Source of the DNA: Antedon bifida
Lineage: Eukaryota > Echinodermata > Crinoidea > Comatulida > Antedonidae
DNA length: 64,000 bases
Direction: 5' to 3'
Assembly (NCBI GenBank): GCA_963402885.1
Contig: OY727099.1
Span: forward strand, 24,261,001-24,325,000
A program made the position numbers and the translations under genes. Shown piece after piece: positions 54,809 through 64,000 of the stretch. The notes below the pieces were generated by a model. The model was not told where the DNA came from. It did not search any database and saw only the letters and a program-made list of their open reading frames with translations. Every line of letters begins with the position of its first letter. Position 1 is the first letter of the stretch.

Positions 54809-56884
54809 TTAAACATTCATAAACAAGTCTCTTTCATTGTTTGTTTTTGCATGAATATTCTGTACGGTTGGTTTATGTTTTTCTTTTTTTAATTTCTTAG
54901 CACACTTCGCTGCTTTTGTGCGTACCGATGCATTTTCGTACACGTCGTTTGTATCAGGTACCTTGGTGACGTCATCTTCGCGATTATCTGAAAAGGTTTT
55001 TCCTTCTCTTCTTGATCTCTGTGATAATTTAACACTTTTGGACTTGGTTTTTGAGTTGTCAGAGGTCGAGACACCTTTGGGACGATGTAATTTACTGTTT
55101 TCGTACACAGCCTCATTATCATTTGCTCTAATATTTACTGAAATATAAGTTTGTGACATTGAAGCTACATTGTACTTATTCTTGGATGCAGCAGGCATAT
55201 TCGTTTTTAGTGGCTTCCTCTTGATGTGACAGTCGACATCGGCGTTGTCATCAACGTTCAATGTATTCTGCAGAGCCTTCTTTTTCGGGGCTATGCCTGA
55301 TATTTCCACATAATCATACTCATTTTGACTGTCTGTTTCATCGTTTTGATCGTCTGCTGATGTTACATCTTCATATTCATTTTCTGTGCTGTGGATGTCT
55401 GCTGATACCACATAATCATTGTTATTTTTAATGTATGATTTTGTTGTCATCTCGGCACTGTGGGTGTCTGTTGTTGCCGCATAGTCATACTCGTTTTTGC
55501 TTTCTCTTTCAACTGTCATTTCTTCTGATGCAACATAATCATACTTATCTTTTTCTGTTAATTGGTCGTGTGGCGGCACGTCAGGATCTTCGTAAACAAT
55601 CTCCAAGTTTCCATGTGTGTCTGACATTGCAGGTTCATCATATACAGCCAAATCTGTTATCAATGTTTCGCGCAGAGGGCCATCTATGCGCGTTTTAATA
55701 ATAATTTCTTGATCAGTGTTACTATACATTGGTTCTTTCAATTGTACATTTTTAGGCTTTGTTTTGTTGCCACCCTGCTGTTTCTTACGCCTTTTATGTA
55801 AAATGCAAATTACAATTGCTGTTACCAAAATCACAATAACTGTTGCAACTACGCCAATGACAATAATCAATGTTTGAGGCTCGTTGTCTGTGACATTGTT
55901 TGCTGATAGTAGGTCTGTAACAGTAGACCTTCCTTGTGTTGTGCGTGAACGTGCAGTTGTACTTTGCGTATTTTCTGCAACATTTATTGTATGACTCGCT
56001 GTACTGCTGTTACGACCACCACGACTAATAGTACAAGTAACTATTTTTTCATTGGCACTTGATACATCCTTTACAGTAAGCACATTACCTATTGCAAATC
56101 TTTTTTTATCTGACGACGTTCCTACAGGTTTGCCATTCCACATCCATGTATAATTATAATAATCAGGATTACCTTTCCCTGAGCAGGTAAGATTAAAGCT
56201 TTCTCCAACCTGAAGTGGACCTGGCGGTGATTGTTCAATCTCTGCATCTATAGTCAATACTAGCGGAGTAGTTTCACAAGTTCCTATCACTTGATTTGAG
56301 ATGATAGCTTTACAAGTAAATACAGCTCTATCGTCTTCTGCAGTCAAAACTATTGATTCTATAACGTGTTTGTCTTGGGTGTCTGATTGTACTTGTTCGT
56401 CTGATTTATACCATTGTAAATAAATCAAATTTGAAGGATAAGAAAAAGTATAAGAACATGTCATCGTTGTTCCTATTTCACCATTATCATATTCTGGATT
56501 GCACGTTATTTCTCCTAGCACTACAACAGCCTCTTTAGAAACAGTGTCTCTGTCTTGTCTGATATCACACCTGTATTTTCCTATGTCACTAGAAGCAAAA
56601 TTAGAAATGGAAAGATGTGAAGACGTTGCGTTATTTGTTAAATTGTATTTTGAATTTGATCTCTCAATTACTTGATACTGATTACCATCCTGAGGGAAAA
56701 ATACCCATTCAAAGTTATGCCGTTCAAGCAATTTTGGTCTCCATGCACACGATAGCATTGCTGTGTTTCCTTCAGCAACAAGAACCGGTTGTGGATGTTT
56801 TGTGAATTCATATATTTGTGCAAAACAGTCGTAAAATATACTACACAATACAATCAGGAACAACAAGCAATGATGATGAGCCAT
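54809..56884 (-). CDS. Gene L: three-Ig receptor with extended acidic multi-tyrosine tail
   Basis: Intact frame of 691 residues from MAHHHCLLFL. The leader ends DCFAQ. Ig1 has Cys 46 and 105, Ig2 Cys 143 and 191, Ig3 Cys 234 and 284 with GKGNPDYYNY. The stalk is moderate and the transmembrane helix lies at about 338-362, followed by HKRRKKQQ. The class 2 tail has YSNT, YDEP, YEDP, YDYV, YDYA, YEDV, YDYVE, YISV, YENS and YENA. It shares with gene F the compensated frameshift that removes YIEL (IAPKKKALQNTLN). The end is longer than in siblings: after KAAKCAKK the stop codon is lost and about 27 further residues are read. The ectodomain is closest to genes G, I and K, the tail to F, so the gene is a chimera of cluster modules. 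Confidence 0.87.
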   Translation of the reverse strand: MAHHHCLLFLIVLCSIFYDCFAQIYEFTKHPQPVLVAEGNTAMLSCAWRPKLLERHNFEWVFFPQDGNQYQVIERSNSKYNLTNNATSSHLSISNFASSDIGKYRCDIRQDRDTVSKEAVVVLGEITCNPEYDNGEIGTTMTCSYTFSYPSNLIYLQWYKSDEQVQSDTQDKHVIESIVLTAEDDRAVFTCKAIISNQVIGTCETTPLVLTIDAEIEQSPPGPLQVGESFNLTCSGKGNPDYYNYTWMWNGKPVGTSSDKKRFAIGNVLTVKDVSSANEKIVTCTISRGGRNSSTASHTINVAENTQSTTARSRTTQGRSTVTDLLSANNVTDNEPQTLIIVIGVVATVIVILVTAIVICILHKRRKKQQGGNKTKPKNVQLKEPMYSNTDQEIIIKTRIDGPLRETLITDLAVYDEPAMSDTHGNLEIVYEDPDVPPHDQLTEKDKYDYVASEEMTVERESKNEYDYAATTDTHSAEMTTKSYIKNNNDYVVSADIHSTENEYEDVTSADDQNDETDSQNEYDYVEISGIAPKKKALQNTLNVDDNADVDCHIKRKPLKTNMPAASKNKYNVASMSQTYISVNIRANDNEAVYENSKLHRPKGVSTSDNSKTKSKSVKLSQRSRREGKTFSDNREDDVTKVPDTNDVYENASVRTKAAKCAKKLKKEKHKPTVQNIHAKTNNERDLFMNV

Positions 56885-57259
56885 TATAAACACTGCGACT
56901 TGGTAGTTTCTAGTTCAGCTTCTAATATTACTTTACTTCAGTTTAAATCAATTTCCAAAATAGATATTTATGATGAAACAAAAACGAACACAAATAGACG
57001 TAGGTAAATTATGATGATCAAACAATAATGTTTATAATGTAAACCTTATTGTTAGTTGATACTCGCGTTATGAAATCGTACTCAGTTTAAGCACTCACTC
57101 GATCTGATTCCTGTCCTGTATCTTATAGTCACTGTATTGATACATCAAACCTGGTCACATGCTATTTGCAAAAATAAACTGCGCATTCGCTCTAACGTTT
57201 TGTAAACATATCTTATTCCATTATTGTAAAATAGGCAAAGCTCCTGTAGTATAACTGTA

Positions 57260-57276
57260 TACCGCCCCCTAGAGTG
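57260..57276. promoter_or_regulatory. GC-rich promoter element of gene L
   Basis: TACCGCCCCCTAGAGTG, about 376 bases upstream of the ATG, identical to those of genes G, I and K. Confidence 0.45.
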
Positions 57277-58431
57277 ACGATTTTGACTAAAACGCAACGC
57301 TGAAGTATCCCTGTGTTGTAATGTATTGTGGAGATCTACTTCTACATAATGTTGAAAACGATTTTTGTTATTGTCGCATCTTCGTTTATACCTTTTCACA
57401 TTTGTATTTCTGGTTCTGTATGAATAAGGAGAAGCCTATTATAGTTATTGAATAATGTCCGCGATTATTTTATTTAGGAAAGTTTTTAAATGAACATTGT
57501 AAAATTAAAATAGAGGGCTCCCAACTCTCTTTACTTCTTCTAGAGGTCGTAGTATTTATATATATATTAAATATTATAATAACCACTAATTGAATTGAAA
57601 TTAATTGGTCTTCACTTAGCACACTATAACTCAAATATTATATAATTGTCTTACAAACATAATAATAATAAACATAGTTATTTTGGCAATTTTCTAAACG
57701 TAGGCCTACAGTGTAGAAAGTATTAAGAACTTTCTTTGTTTTTTTTGTGATAAGAAAACCCATATTGTGTTTGATTGAATGCACCAAGATGTAACCTTCA
57801 CCATTTATAATTCCTTAGTTCCCAAAATCTTTATCATTTTTTGTCATTAATATTACTCTCAGTTACTTTAATAAATACTTCAATTTGTCAACATACATTT
57901 GAAAAAGTCCACATTATTAAAAGTTAAACTTGTTTCCTGTCTTATAATAACAATCAATTAAATAATCTAACAAAATAATAATTATATATTCAATGAAATC
58001 TATTTTTGTTATTCAGTATGGAATAAAGTAGGCCTACTATATTTACATTACCGTAAAATAAAATGTACGCCTAACTATTTCCGTTTCACGGAGTTTGAGT
58101 TTTTGTTAAATAATATATACATTCTATTAAGAATTGAACGGCGCCGTCTCCGTGTGAATGCAACATTATACTGAGCATTAAACCGAAAGTCAAGTCAAAT
58201 CTAAAGTAAAACAATAACAAAACAAATTAATGGTTTCACTTTTAATGTTTTTCCTTCATTAACTTTATTAAGTTAAAGTTGTTTTCTATCTTATAATAAA
58301 AAATATCAAAGAATTAGATATCTTTCTTTCCAACGTGTGTAATATCTGATTATATTTATTTATTACATGCATATTCACAAAATTACAAACTTGTAAGGTG
58401 TAAATAACTGAAATATTTAGTTCTTTCTTAA

Positions 58432-58461
58432 AGCATGGAGGTATAATTATACCTCCATGCT
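58432..58461. repeat. Perfect 30-bp palindrome
   Basis: AGCATGGAGGTATAA followed directly by its exact reverse complement, with no spacer. Neighbouring paralogous blocks have only one arm-like flank or none. The centre is TATAATTATA. Confidence 0.85.
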
Positions 58462-58838
58462 TAAAGTCTATTAGCTATATTAGCCAAACTTTATTCAAAT
58501 TGTTTCCTCTACTATAATAACAATCAGTTACATAATCTAAAAAAAAATTATATATTCAATGAAATCTATTTTTGTTATTCATTATGGAATAAGATAGGCC
58601 TACTATATTTACATTTACCGTAAAATAAAACGTACACACGCCTAACTCTACCTAGGCGCCGTTTTGTTAAATGAGAGACAGTTCTATTAAGAATTGAACG
58701 GCTCCGTATTCCGTGTGAACGTAGCAATATACTGAGCATTGAACCGAAGTTAAAGTTGTTTGCTATCTTATATTTAAAAAAAAAATTAACAAAGAAAAAG
58801 ATAGCTTAATTTCCAACGTGTGTAATACCGGATAATAT

Positions 58839-59240
58839 TTATTTATTAAATGCATATTCACAAATTACAAATGTAGAAGATGAGACACTGTTGTATGAAT
58901 CACATTCAAATATCTCACAAATGTAGTTGCCTACGTCACCAGAGCCAACATTAGAAATGGAAAGACTTGAAGAAGTTGCGTCGTTTATTAATGCGTATTT
59001 TGTATCTGAAATTTCAATTCGTTTAGGACTATTAACACGGTCGTATGTCCATGTTACGAGATGGTTGTTATTCAATGCTGGTGTCCATTCACACGATAGC
59101 GTTGTAGTTTGTCCGTCTGCAACGAGAACCGATTGTGGATGTTCTGTAAAATTATAGTACTGTGCAGAACAGCAGTGAAATATATGAAATATAATCAGAA
59201 ACTTGAAAAACAGCAATGTCCAATATTGAGAATGAGCCAT
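58839..59240 (-). pseudogene. Truncated copy of gene A: leader and most of Ig1
   Basis: The ATG at 59240 begins MAHSQYWTLLFFKF, almost identical to gene A through leader and Ig1 (CEWTPALNNNHL, DVGNYICEIF). The similarity stops at 58866, after SVSSSTF, where the frame runs into AT-rich DNA and ends after eight more residues (VICEYAFNK). Ig2, Ig3, helix and tail are absent. It marks the left edge of the segmental duplication; a secreted single-Ig product is possible but the ending looks accidental. Confidence 0.8.
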
Positions 59241-59957
59241 TCTTGTGAAAGCTCCAAATATTGCGTCTGATCGGTTTAAATTAACTTCCTTATCAAAATT
59301 CAGATTTTATAGGACTATTGTAGATTCCAATCATTTATGGTAATGACTACAATGTAAGAATAGTTGATGTTTTAACGAATTCCTTTGATAGACATTATTA
59401 CTAAAGCCTGACACAATATGATTCATTTGTACCAAATAATATCCAATCATACAGAAATAATTGAAATAATAAGTGTTATTATTATATTGCGTGGTATGTT
59501 ATCCAGTAATAATACAATGATGCCCCATATAGTGTTTATTTACTTCATTACCTCCGGATTAGGAATTTAGAAATATTTTAGCAAAACAATCGAAATGAAA
59601 ATACTTTGGTTTACCATGACACTGTTGTATACTTCACACGCACAGCTCTCATCAGAAGAAAGACTAACTGAAATAAATTGTTATTATCTCATTTTTATTT
59701 TATTCCGATTGGTTTAGTAAAAATTCATTTACTGCTATCAAAACAATGGTAATCATACAATTACATTTTATAATACTGATTGAACATAGATAGAAATACT
59801 GTAACAATATACAATACGTAGTGACCTAGCCTAGGAGAGAAGTGTACATAATAATATGTTTACCCTCAAAGTGAAAACCAGACATAGAGAACACTATTAA
59901 AAGCAAACCTTATGTTCCGATTTTCCATTTCCGATCTCTTTTTGGTCCAACCAGCAT

Positions 59958-60107
59958 TAAGCTCTGTCTACAGTATCAAACTAGTTTGACAAAAGAAGTG
60001 CTCAAATATGGTAGGGATATGCCCAAATATGGTAGTGGTATGACATAATGTCCATATATGGCCACATGTTTTTCACATAAAGTTTGATAGTGCAGACACA
60101 GAGCTTT
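59958..60107. mobile_element. MITE, duplicate of 4153-4302
   Basis: Same ends (AAGCTCTGTCTACAGTATC) and core as the element at 4153-4302, carried along with the segmental duplication rather than inserted anew. Confidence 0.7.
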
Positions 60108-60977
60108 ACTGTTTCCTTATAATGTTCTTTGTATTTTGGAAAATCGCATTTATACTTTTTTTTTTTGTTTCGATTGTTTTTTTGCTTAGATGAACAGAAG
60201 TGTGCGTGCGACCATTTTAATGTCATTAAAAGACAATTAGGTAAATTTTGTCGCCCTCTAACTTCCATTCCTGTTGCTTCCTCGAAGACGTTAATTTTAG
60301 TCTATAAATTATAGTTTACTATCAAAAAACGAGAATTTGGTTTTACTTGTTTTACCAGTACCGGTACTTTACCGTACAATTGATGAACCACGAAGGAAAA
60401 TCTAAAGCAAAAACAACATACTTTGACCTTTTGCGTTACTCTGTGTGTTTTTATCTTTGGAATTTAAATCGAAGGCGTTATAAATGTTAGTTTTACTCCA
60501 GTATCGAGAAAGATAAGTTTGTTTGGTTTTAAATTATTACTATTGCAGTACCGGTACATTACCGCAGTGCAATCTTATAAATTCTAGATAAAGTATTGAT
60601 TACCCACAAAGCTAAGAAAAACCTAAGGCAAAAATACCATACTTTGACCTTTTGCGTTACTTTGTGTGGTTTTTATTATTTTTTGTGTATTTCAATTAAT
60701 ATACAATTGGTTATTGTAAATAGAGGATTTAACAAAAAAAAAAAAGAATGTTAAGTAAATACTTTGCATTAATTGTATGATACTAAAGGTTAAAATTATG
60801 ATATTAATGAGGAAAAACAGAAAAAGTGGAAAAAGTTTAGAAATTATGTAATGAAACATTGAATGAATAAAAGTGGTGGTGAACTACACAAGATAAAAAA
60901 AAATCTTTGAAATTTAAATTGTAGGCCTATGTGGATTTCAAATAAAATGAGAAGTGTGGGTCATTTTTTTTAAACAC

Positions 60978-61116
60978 TAACGCTTTGTCTACACTACCAA
61001 ACTTTATGTGACATGAAATGTGATGTGCCCATATATGGACATGATATACCACTATTATATTTGGGAATATCACACCCTTTTTTGTCAAACTAGTTTGATA
61101 GTGTAGACAGAGCTTA
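60978..61116. mobile_element. MITE, duplicate of 5167-5305
   Basis: Same ends and core as the element at 5167-5305, carried along with the segmental duplication. Confidence 0.7.
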
Positions 61117-62145
61117 AGAGTTGAACGAATTATCATCGGAAAGTAACCATCAATCTTCAACTAATTTTTAACTTTTTAAATTATTTCATTTTTCTTGTTG
61201 GTTTGATCAATCAATCAATAACTTTAATTTCATAATCAATAATATTAAACTATCTAATCAATGTAAATCAATTGTGATAATGGTAATAAAATTAAAATCT
61301 ATTTGGTTTGCTCTTTAAAAAAACAATAACAATCAATATCAAATACATAATCAATATCTTCGATTGCATAATCAATAACATAGATAAGCAGCCGAATTCA
61401 ACTGTAATACGTTTAGTATGAAGTAAGCGGATTTAAAGCTATGATATCTAAGAGTTATTGGACTTTACATCTAATATTTACAATTACCAACAAGTGATAA
61501 CGAGTATATAGTTGTTGTAATGCATCCTATTTATGTATTCATTTATCTTAGAAAATTAACATAGAATATTATGGTACTTTATATCAATAAGAAAAAAAAT
61601 ATACCTACAAAGTTACAGAAAAAAACTGTATACCTACAAAGTTACAGAAAAAAAACTGTATACAAAGTTACAGAAACAACTCACAGCAATCCGCGTTAAA
61701 AGACAACTTGACCGAGAACATCGTATTAGGGATGTACATATGATGTCAGAACAATCGCGAGATTTACGATATCGCCGCACGCGATCGCCGTTACAGCCGT
61801 CTCCGCAAATTACTTTGACGTCACAAGTGCATGGCAAAATCTACGTCATGAATACGTTGTTAAATATGGTTCTCGGTCAAGTTGTCCTTTAGCGTAGATA
61901 ATGTGATAGTCTGTTAATTTAAATATATATCCTTCATAGAGGTCGCTGGAGACGTATGTTCTGTTTTAATCCTAGGCCTACATACACATTGCAAAAAATT
62001 GTCACAAACGATTTCTCCAGACGGTTACGTCACATATCGAAAGTTGAATAATATTGATTTCTACAACATGTGATAAACGTATTAAAAATTGTTACAGCGT
62101 AAACGGTAAGTACTGTACACGTAACGGTTACGTAGCAATATTACG

Positions 62146-64000
62146 TTACTTTTTAATCTGTACAGTTGCGTAATCAAGCCCGTAGTCCTGTGGTCCAGGG
62201 GCTGGGAACGTACCGCTTTTAAACTCTATTTCTGCGTACGTTAAGCCTTCTACGTTTTTCTTAGTAGGATCTTCGTGCGTAATTTCTGGTATTCTTGTAG
62301 TTGGTTTGTTGGGCTCTTCAAGACTTTCTTTAACATTGTTGGCATTGGTTGGTCTGCTTGCAGTCGATTTATTAGGCCTAGTATACAGATCTTCAATATT
62401 CTCTTTACTGTGGGCCTCGATCGCATTCCGTTTGTTAGGCTTAGAATACAGATCTTCAAGACTTTCTTCAGCGTTGTGGGCCTTGGTTGGTCTGCTTGCA
62501 ATCGGTTTATTAGGCCTAGTATACAGATCTTCAATATTCTCTTTACTGTGGGCCTCGATCGCATTCCGTTTGTTAGGCTTAGAATACAGATCTTCAAGAC
62601 TTTCTTCAGCGTTGTGGGCCTTGGTTGGTCTGCTTGCAGTCGGTTTATTAGGCCTAGTATACAAATCTTCAATATTCTCTTTACTGTGGGCCTCGATCGG
62701 CGTTTTCGCATTCCGTTTGTTAGGCTTAGAATACAAATCTTCAATAATTTCTTTACTGCCGGCCTTGATTGGTTTTACTTGTATTGCATGTGTACTTTCG
62801 GTACTTGTCGTTTTTCTCGGCTTAGCATCACTTGCTTCATTAGGTTTCATTGACTTACCTAAAGAATCATAAGTTTTATCAATGTTTACTGCATCCTGTG
62901 GCGTGTCATATTTAACATGGCAACCATTTGCTGACAGGTCAGGTTCTGCGTACATTGTCTCCAAATTTTCACAATTTTCTATTTCAGAACTGTTAATGTT
63001 GTGTTCAGTGTTACCGTACACTGGTTTTTCCAATGGTACACTTTCGGGTTTTGTCTCTTCTTTGTCGTACTGTTTTTTGTGCCTTTTGTTTAAAAAGTAA
63101 AATGTAAATGCTGTTATCAAACTCACAAGAACTATCGCAACTCCGCCAATGATGACAATGATTACTATTGTAGAATCAATATCATAGATATTAGATTCTG
63201 ATAGGTCTGTAATTGACTTGTACGTACGTGTACCAAGTGTCGACTGTAAACGTGTAGTCATTACTGGTGAAACGTCATGCGCGACATTGGTTGTTGATAG
63301 TCTTACCGTAATTGACTTGTGTGTATGTGTACCTGGTGTCGACTGTAAACGTGTAGTGATTACTGTTGGGGACTCGTCAGCAGGGACGTCGGTTGATAGT
63401 TGACGCGTAATTGAGTTGCGCGTACGCGTTCCAGATGTAGTCATTAGCTCCATAACGTTCACTGCATAGGTTGCGACACTACTGTTACGACCATCACGAC
63501 TAATAGTACAAGTAACTATTTTGCCATTGGCTTTGCTTGATACACTCTCTACAGTAAGCACATTACCTATTGCAAATCGTCTTTTGCTTGGTGACGATTC
63601 TACAGGCTTGTCATTCCACGTCCATTCATATTCATAATAATCAGGATTACCTTTCGCTGAGCATGTAAGATTAAAGCTATCCCCAACCTGAAGTGTACCT
63701 GGCGGTGATTGTTCAATCTGGGCATCTATAGGCAGCGGAGTAGTTTCACAAGTTCCTATCACATCACCTTTGAATGTAGCTGTACACGTAAATAAAGCTC
63801 CATAGTCTTCTGTAGACAAAGCTCTTGCTTGTATAACATTAGTTTGTAGTACTGATGTCAAAATATTTCGGTCTGTATACCACATTAAATCAATATTATT
63901 GTAAAGGTAAGAAGGATAATCATAAGAACATGTCACAATTGTTCCTATATCGGCATTGTCATTATCTGTATTGCATGTTATTTCCCCTACATAAGCGGAT
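62146..64000 (-). CDS. Gene M: Ig receptor with six YxxP cassettes and paired ITIMs (5' partial)
   Basis: The frame is open to the window edge, so leader and Ig1 lie outside. The visible part starts at the Ig1/Ig2 junction (AYVGEITCN). Ig2 and Ig3 are complete (GKGNP is AKGNPDYYEY here). A stalk with three 34-residue Thr-rich units follows, then a transmembrane helix (STIVIIVIIGGVAIVLVSLI) and NKRHKK. The class 1 tail has YGNT, YAEP, YDTP and three YSKP/YTRP repeat units with six YxxP sites; a final site is lost (ESLEEPNKP). It ends with LTYAEI and LDYATV, both ITIM-like. Gene B is the nearest relative in the tail, gene C in Ig2, which again indicates mixing. An inhibitory/adaptor-docking receptor is inferred. 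Confidence 0.87.
   Translation of the reverse strand, partial: SAYVGEITCNTDNDNADIGTIVTCSYDYPSYLYNNIDLMWYTDRNILTSVLQTNVIQARALSTEDYGALFTCTATFKGDVIGTCETTPLPIDAQIEQSPPGTLQVGDSFNLTCSAKGNPDYYEYEWTWNDKPVESSPSKRRFAIGNVLTVESVSSKANGKIVTCTISRDGRNSSVATYAVNVMELMTTSGTRTRNSITRQLSTDVPADESPTVITTRLQSTPGTHTHKSITVRLSTTNVAHDVSPVMTTRLQSTLGTRTYKSITDLSESNIYDIDSTIVIIVIIGGVAIVLVSLITAFTFYFLNKRHKKQYDKEETKPESVPLEKPVYGNTEHNINSSEIENCENLETMYAEPDLSANGCHVKYDTPQDAVNIDKTYDSLGKSMKPNEASDAKPRKTTSTESTHAIQVKPIKAGSKEIIEDLYSKPNKRNAKTPIEAHSKENIEDLYTRPNKPTASRPTKAHNAEESLEDLYSKPNKRNAIEAHSKENIEDLYTRPNKPIASRPTKAHNAEESLEDLYSKPNKRNAIEAHSKENIEDLYTRPNKSTASRPTNANNVKESLEEPNKPTTRIPEITHEDPTKKNVEGLTYAEIEFKSGTFPAPGPQDYGLDYATVQIKK
62298..62742 (-). 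repeat. Coding minisatellite of gene M (YSKP/YTRP cassettes)
   Basis: Three units of 49, 46 and 46 residues (the last two lack KTP), each with EDLYSKPNKR and EDLYTRPNK. Gene B has two and a half units at the matching place. The repeat keeps several frames open on both strands, which explains the long spurious frames here. Confidence 0.85.

Larger units (their letters stand above)
56885..58838. other. Upstream region of gene L and AT-rich spacer
   Basis: 56885-57300 is the gene L promoter region. 57640-58830 contains two or three diverged copies of a block with GAATTGAACGGCGCCGTCTCC and TAGGCCTACTATATTTACATT (also near 52.4-52.6 kb). A perfect 30-base palindrome lies at 58432-58461. No gene is seen. 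Confidence 0.5.
58868..62165. repeat. Segmental duplication, right copy (partner 3066-6665)
   Basis: It contains the truncated gene A copy, the same spacer with two MITEs, and the last codons of gene M where the other copy has gene B. Compared with the left copy it lacks about 340 bases at about 61210, has a deletion near 59464 and a 40-base insertion near 59690-59730. 59241-62145 has no gene of its own. Confidence 0.85.

Overview
This is an AT-rich eukaryotic genomic window that holds one tandem multigene family and its debris. Every recognisable gene lies on the minus strand and is a member of a single family of type I membrane receptors of the immunoglobulin superfamily. Each has a cleavable leader, three Ig-like domains, a Thr/Ser-rich stalk, one transmembrane helix and a long tyrosine-rich cytoplasmic tail. 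In the best copies the whole protein is read from one uninterrupted reading frame, so the coding region has no introns. The many small inverted-repeat elements, a LINE remnant, the frequent TAGGCCTA words and the absence of bacterial-style gene packing suggest a marine invertebrate deuterostome (possibly an echinoderm). That assignment is inference only.

Layout from left to right. A frameshifted copy (gene A, 1613-3437) is followed by intact B (6647-8680) and C (12790-14907), decayed D (17862-19775) and E (21328-23288), and a 5 kb spacer with a LINE remnant and orphan gene pieces. Then come intact F (28501-30531), G (31579-33288) and H (35699-37342), frameshifted I (39438-41314), J with a premature stop (44203-46199), intact K (49927-51291) and L (54809-56884), a truncated first-exon copy (58839-59240), and M (62146 to the window edge, 5' part outside). 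Orphan leader, Ig and tail fragments lie between them, as expected of a birth-and-death cluster. Large pieces of intergenic DNA are duplicated together with the genes (3.07-6.67 kb with 58.87-62.17 kb; 8.7-11.16 kb with 14.9-17.45 kb; 42.4-44.15 kb with 53.0-54.85 kb; 1-0.76 kb with 46.59-47.75 kb).

The tails fall into three classes. Class 1 (B, G, H, M) has several YxxP motifs and ends with two ITIM-like motifs (LTYADI and LDYATV). Class 2 (C, D, E, F, I, J, L) is an acidic tail with about ten to fifteen YxxV/YxxP/YxN motifs. Class 3 (A, K) is short with a few YxxV/YxN motifs. Closely related ectodomains are joined to different tails, so tails have been shuffled between copies. The likely job is recognition of ligands outside the cell and phosphotyrosine/SH2 signalling inside it, some members inhibitory (paired ITIM) and others adaptor-recruiting. 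Most copies also carry a shared GC-rich element 300-515 bp upstream of the ATG that resembles the CTCF core, and several carry a GATA/ETS-like element close to the start codon. I regard the cluster, its tail shuffling and its promoter-proximal elements as the candidate undescribed system.
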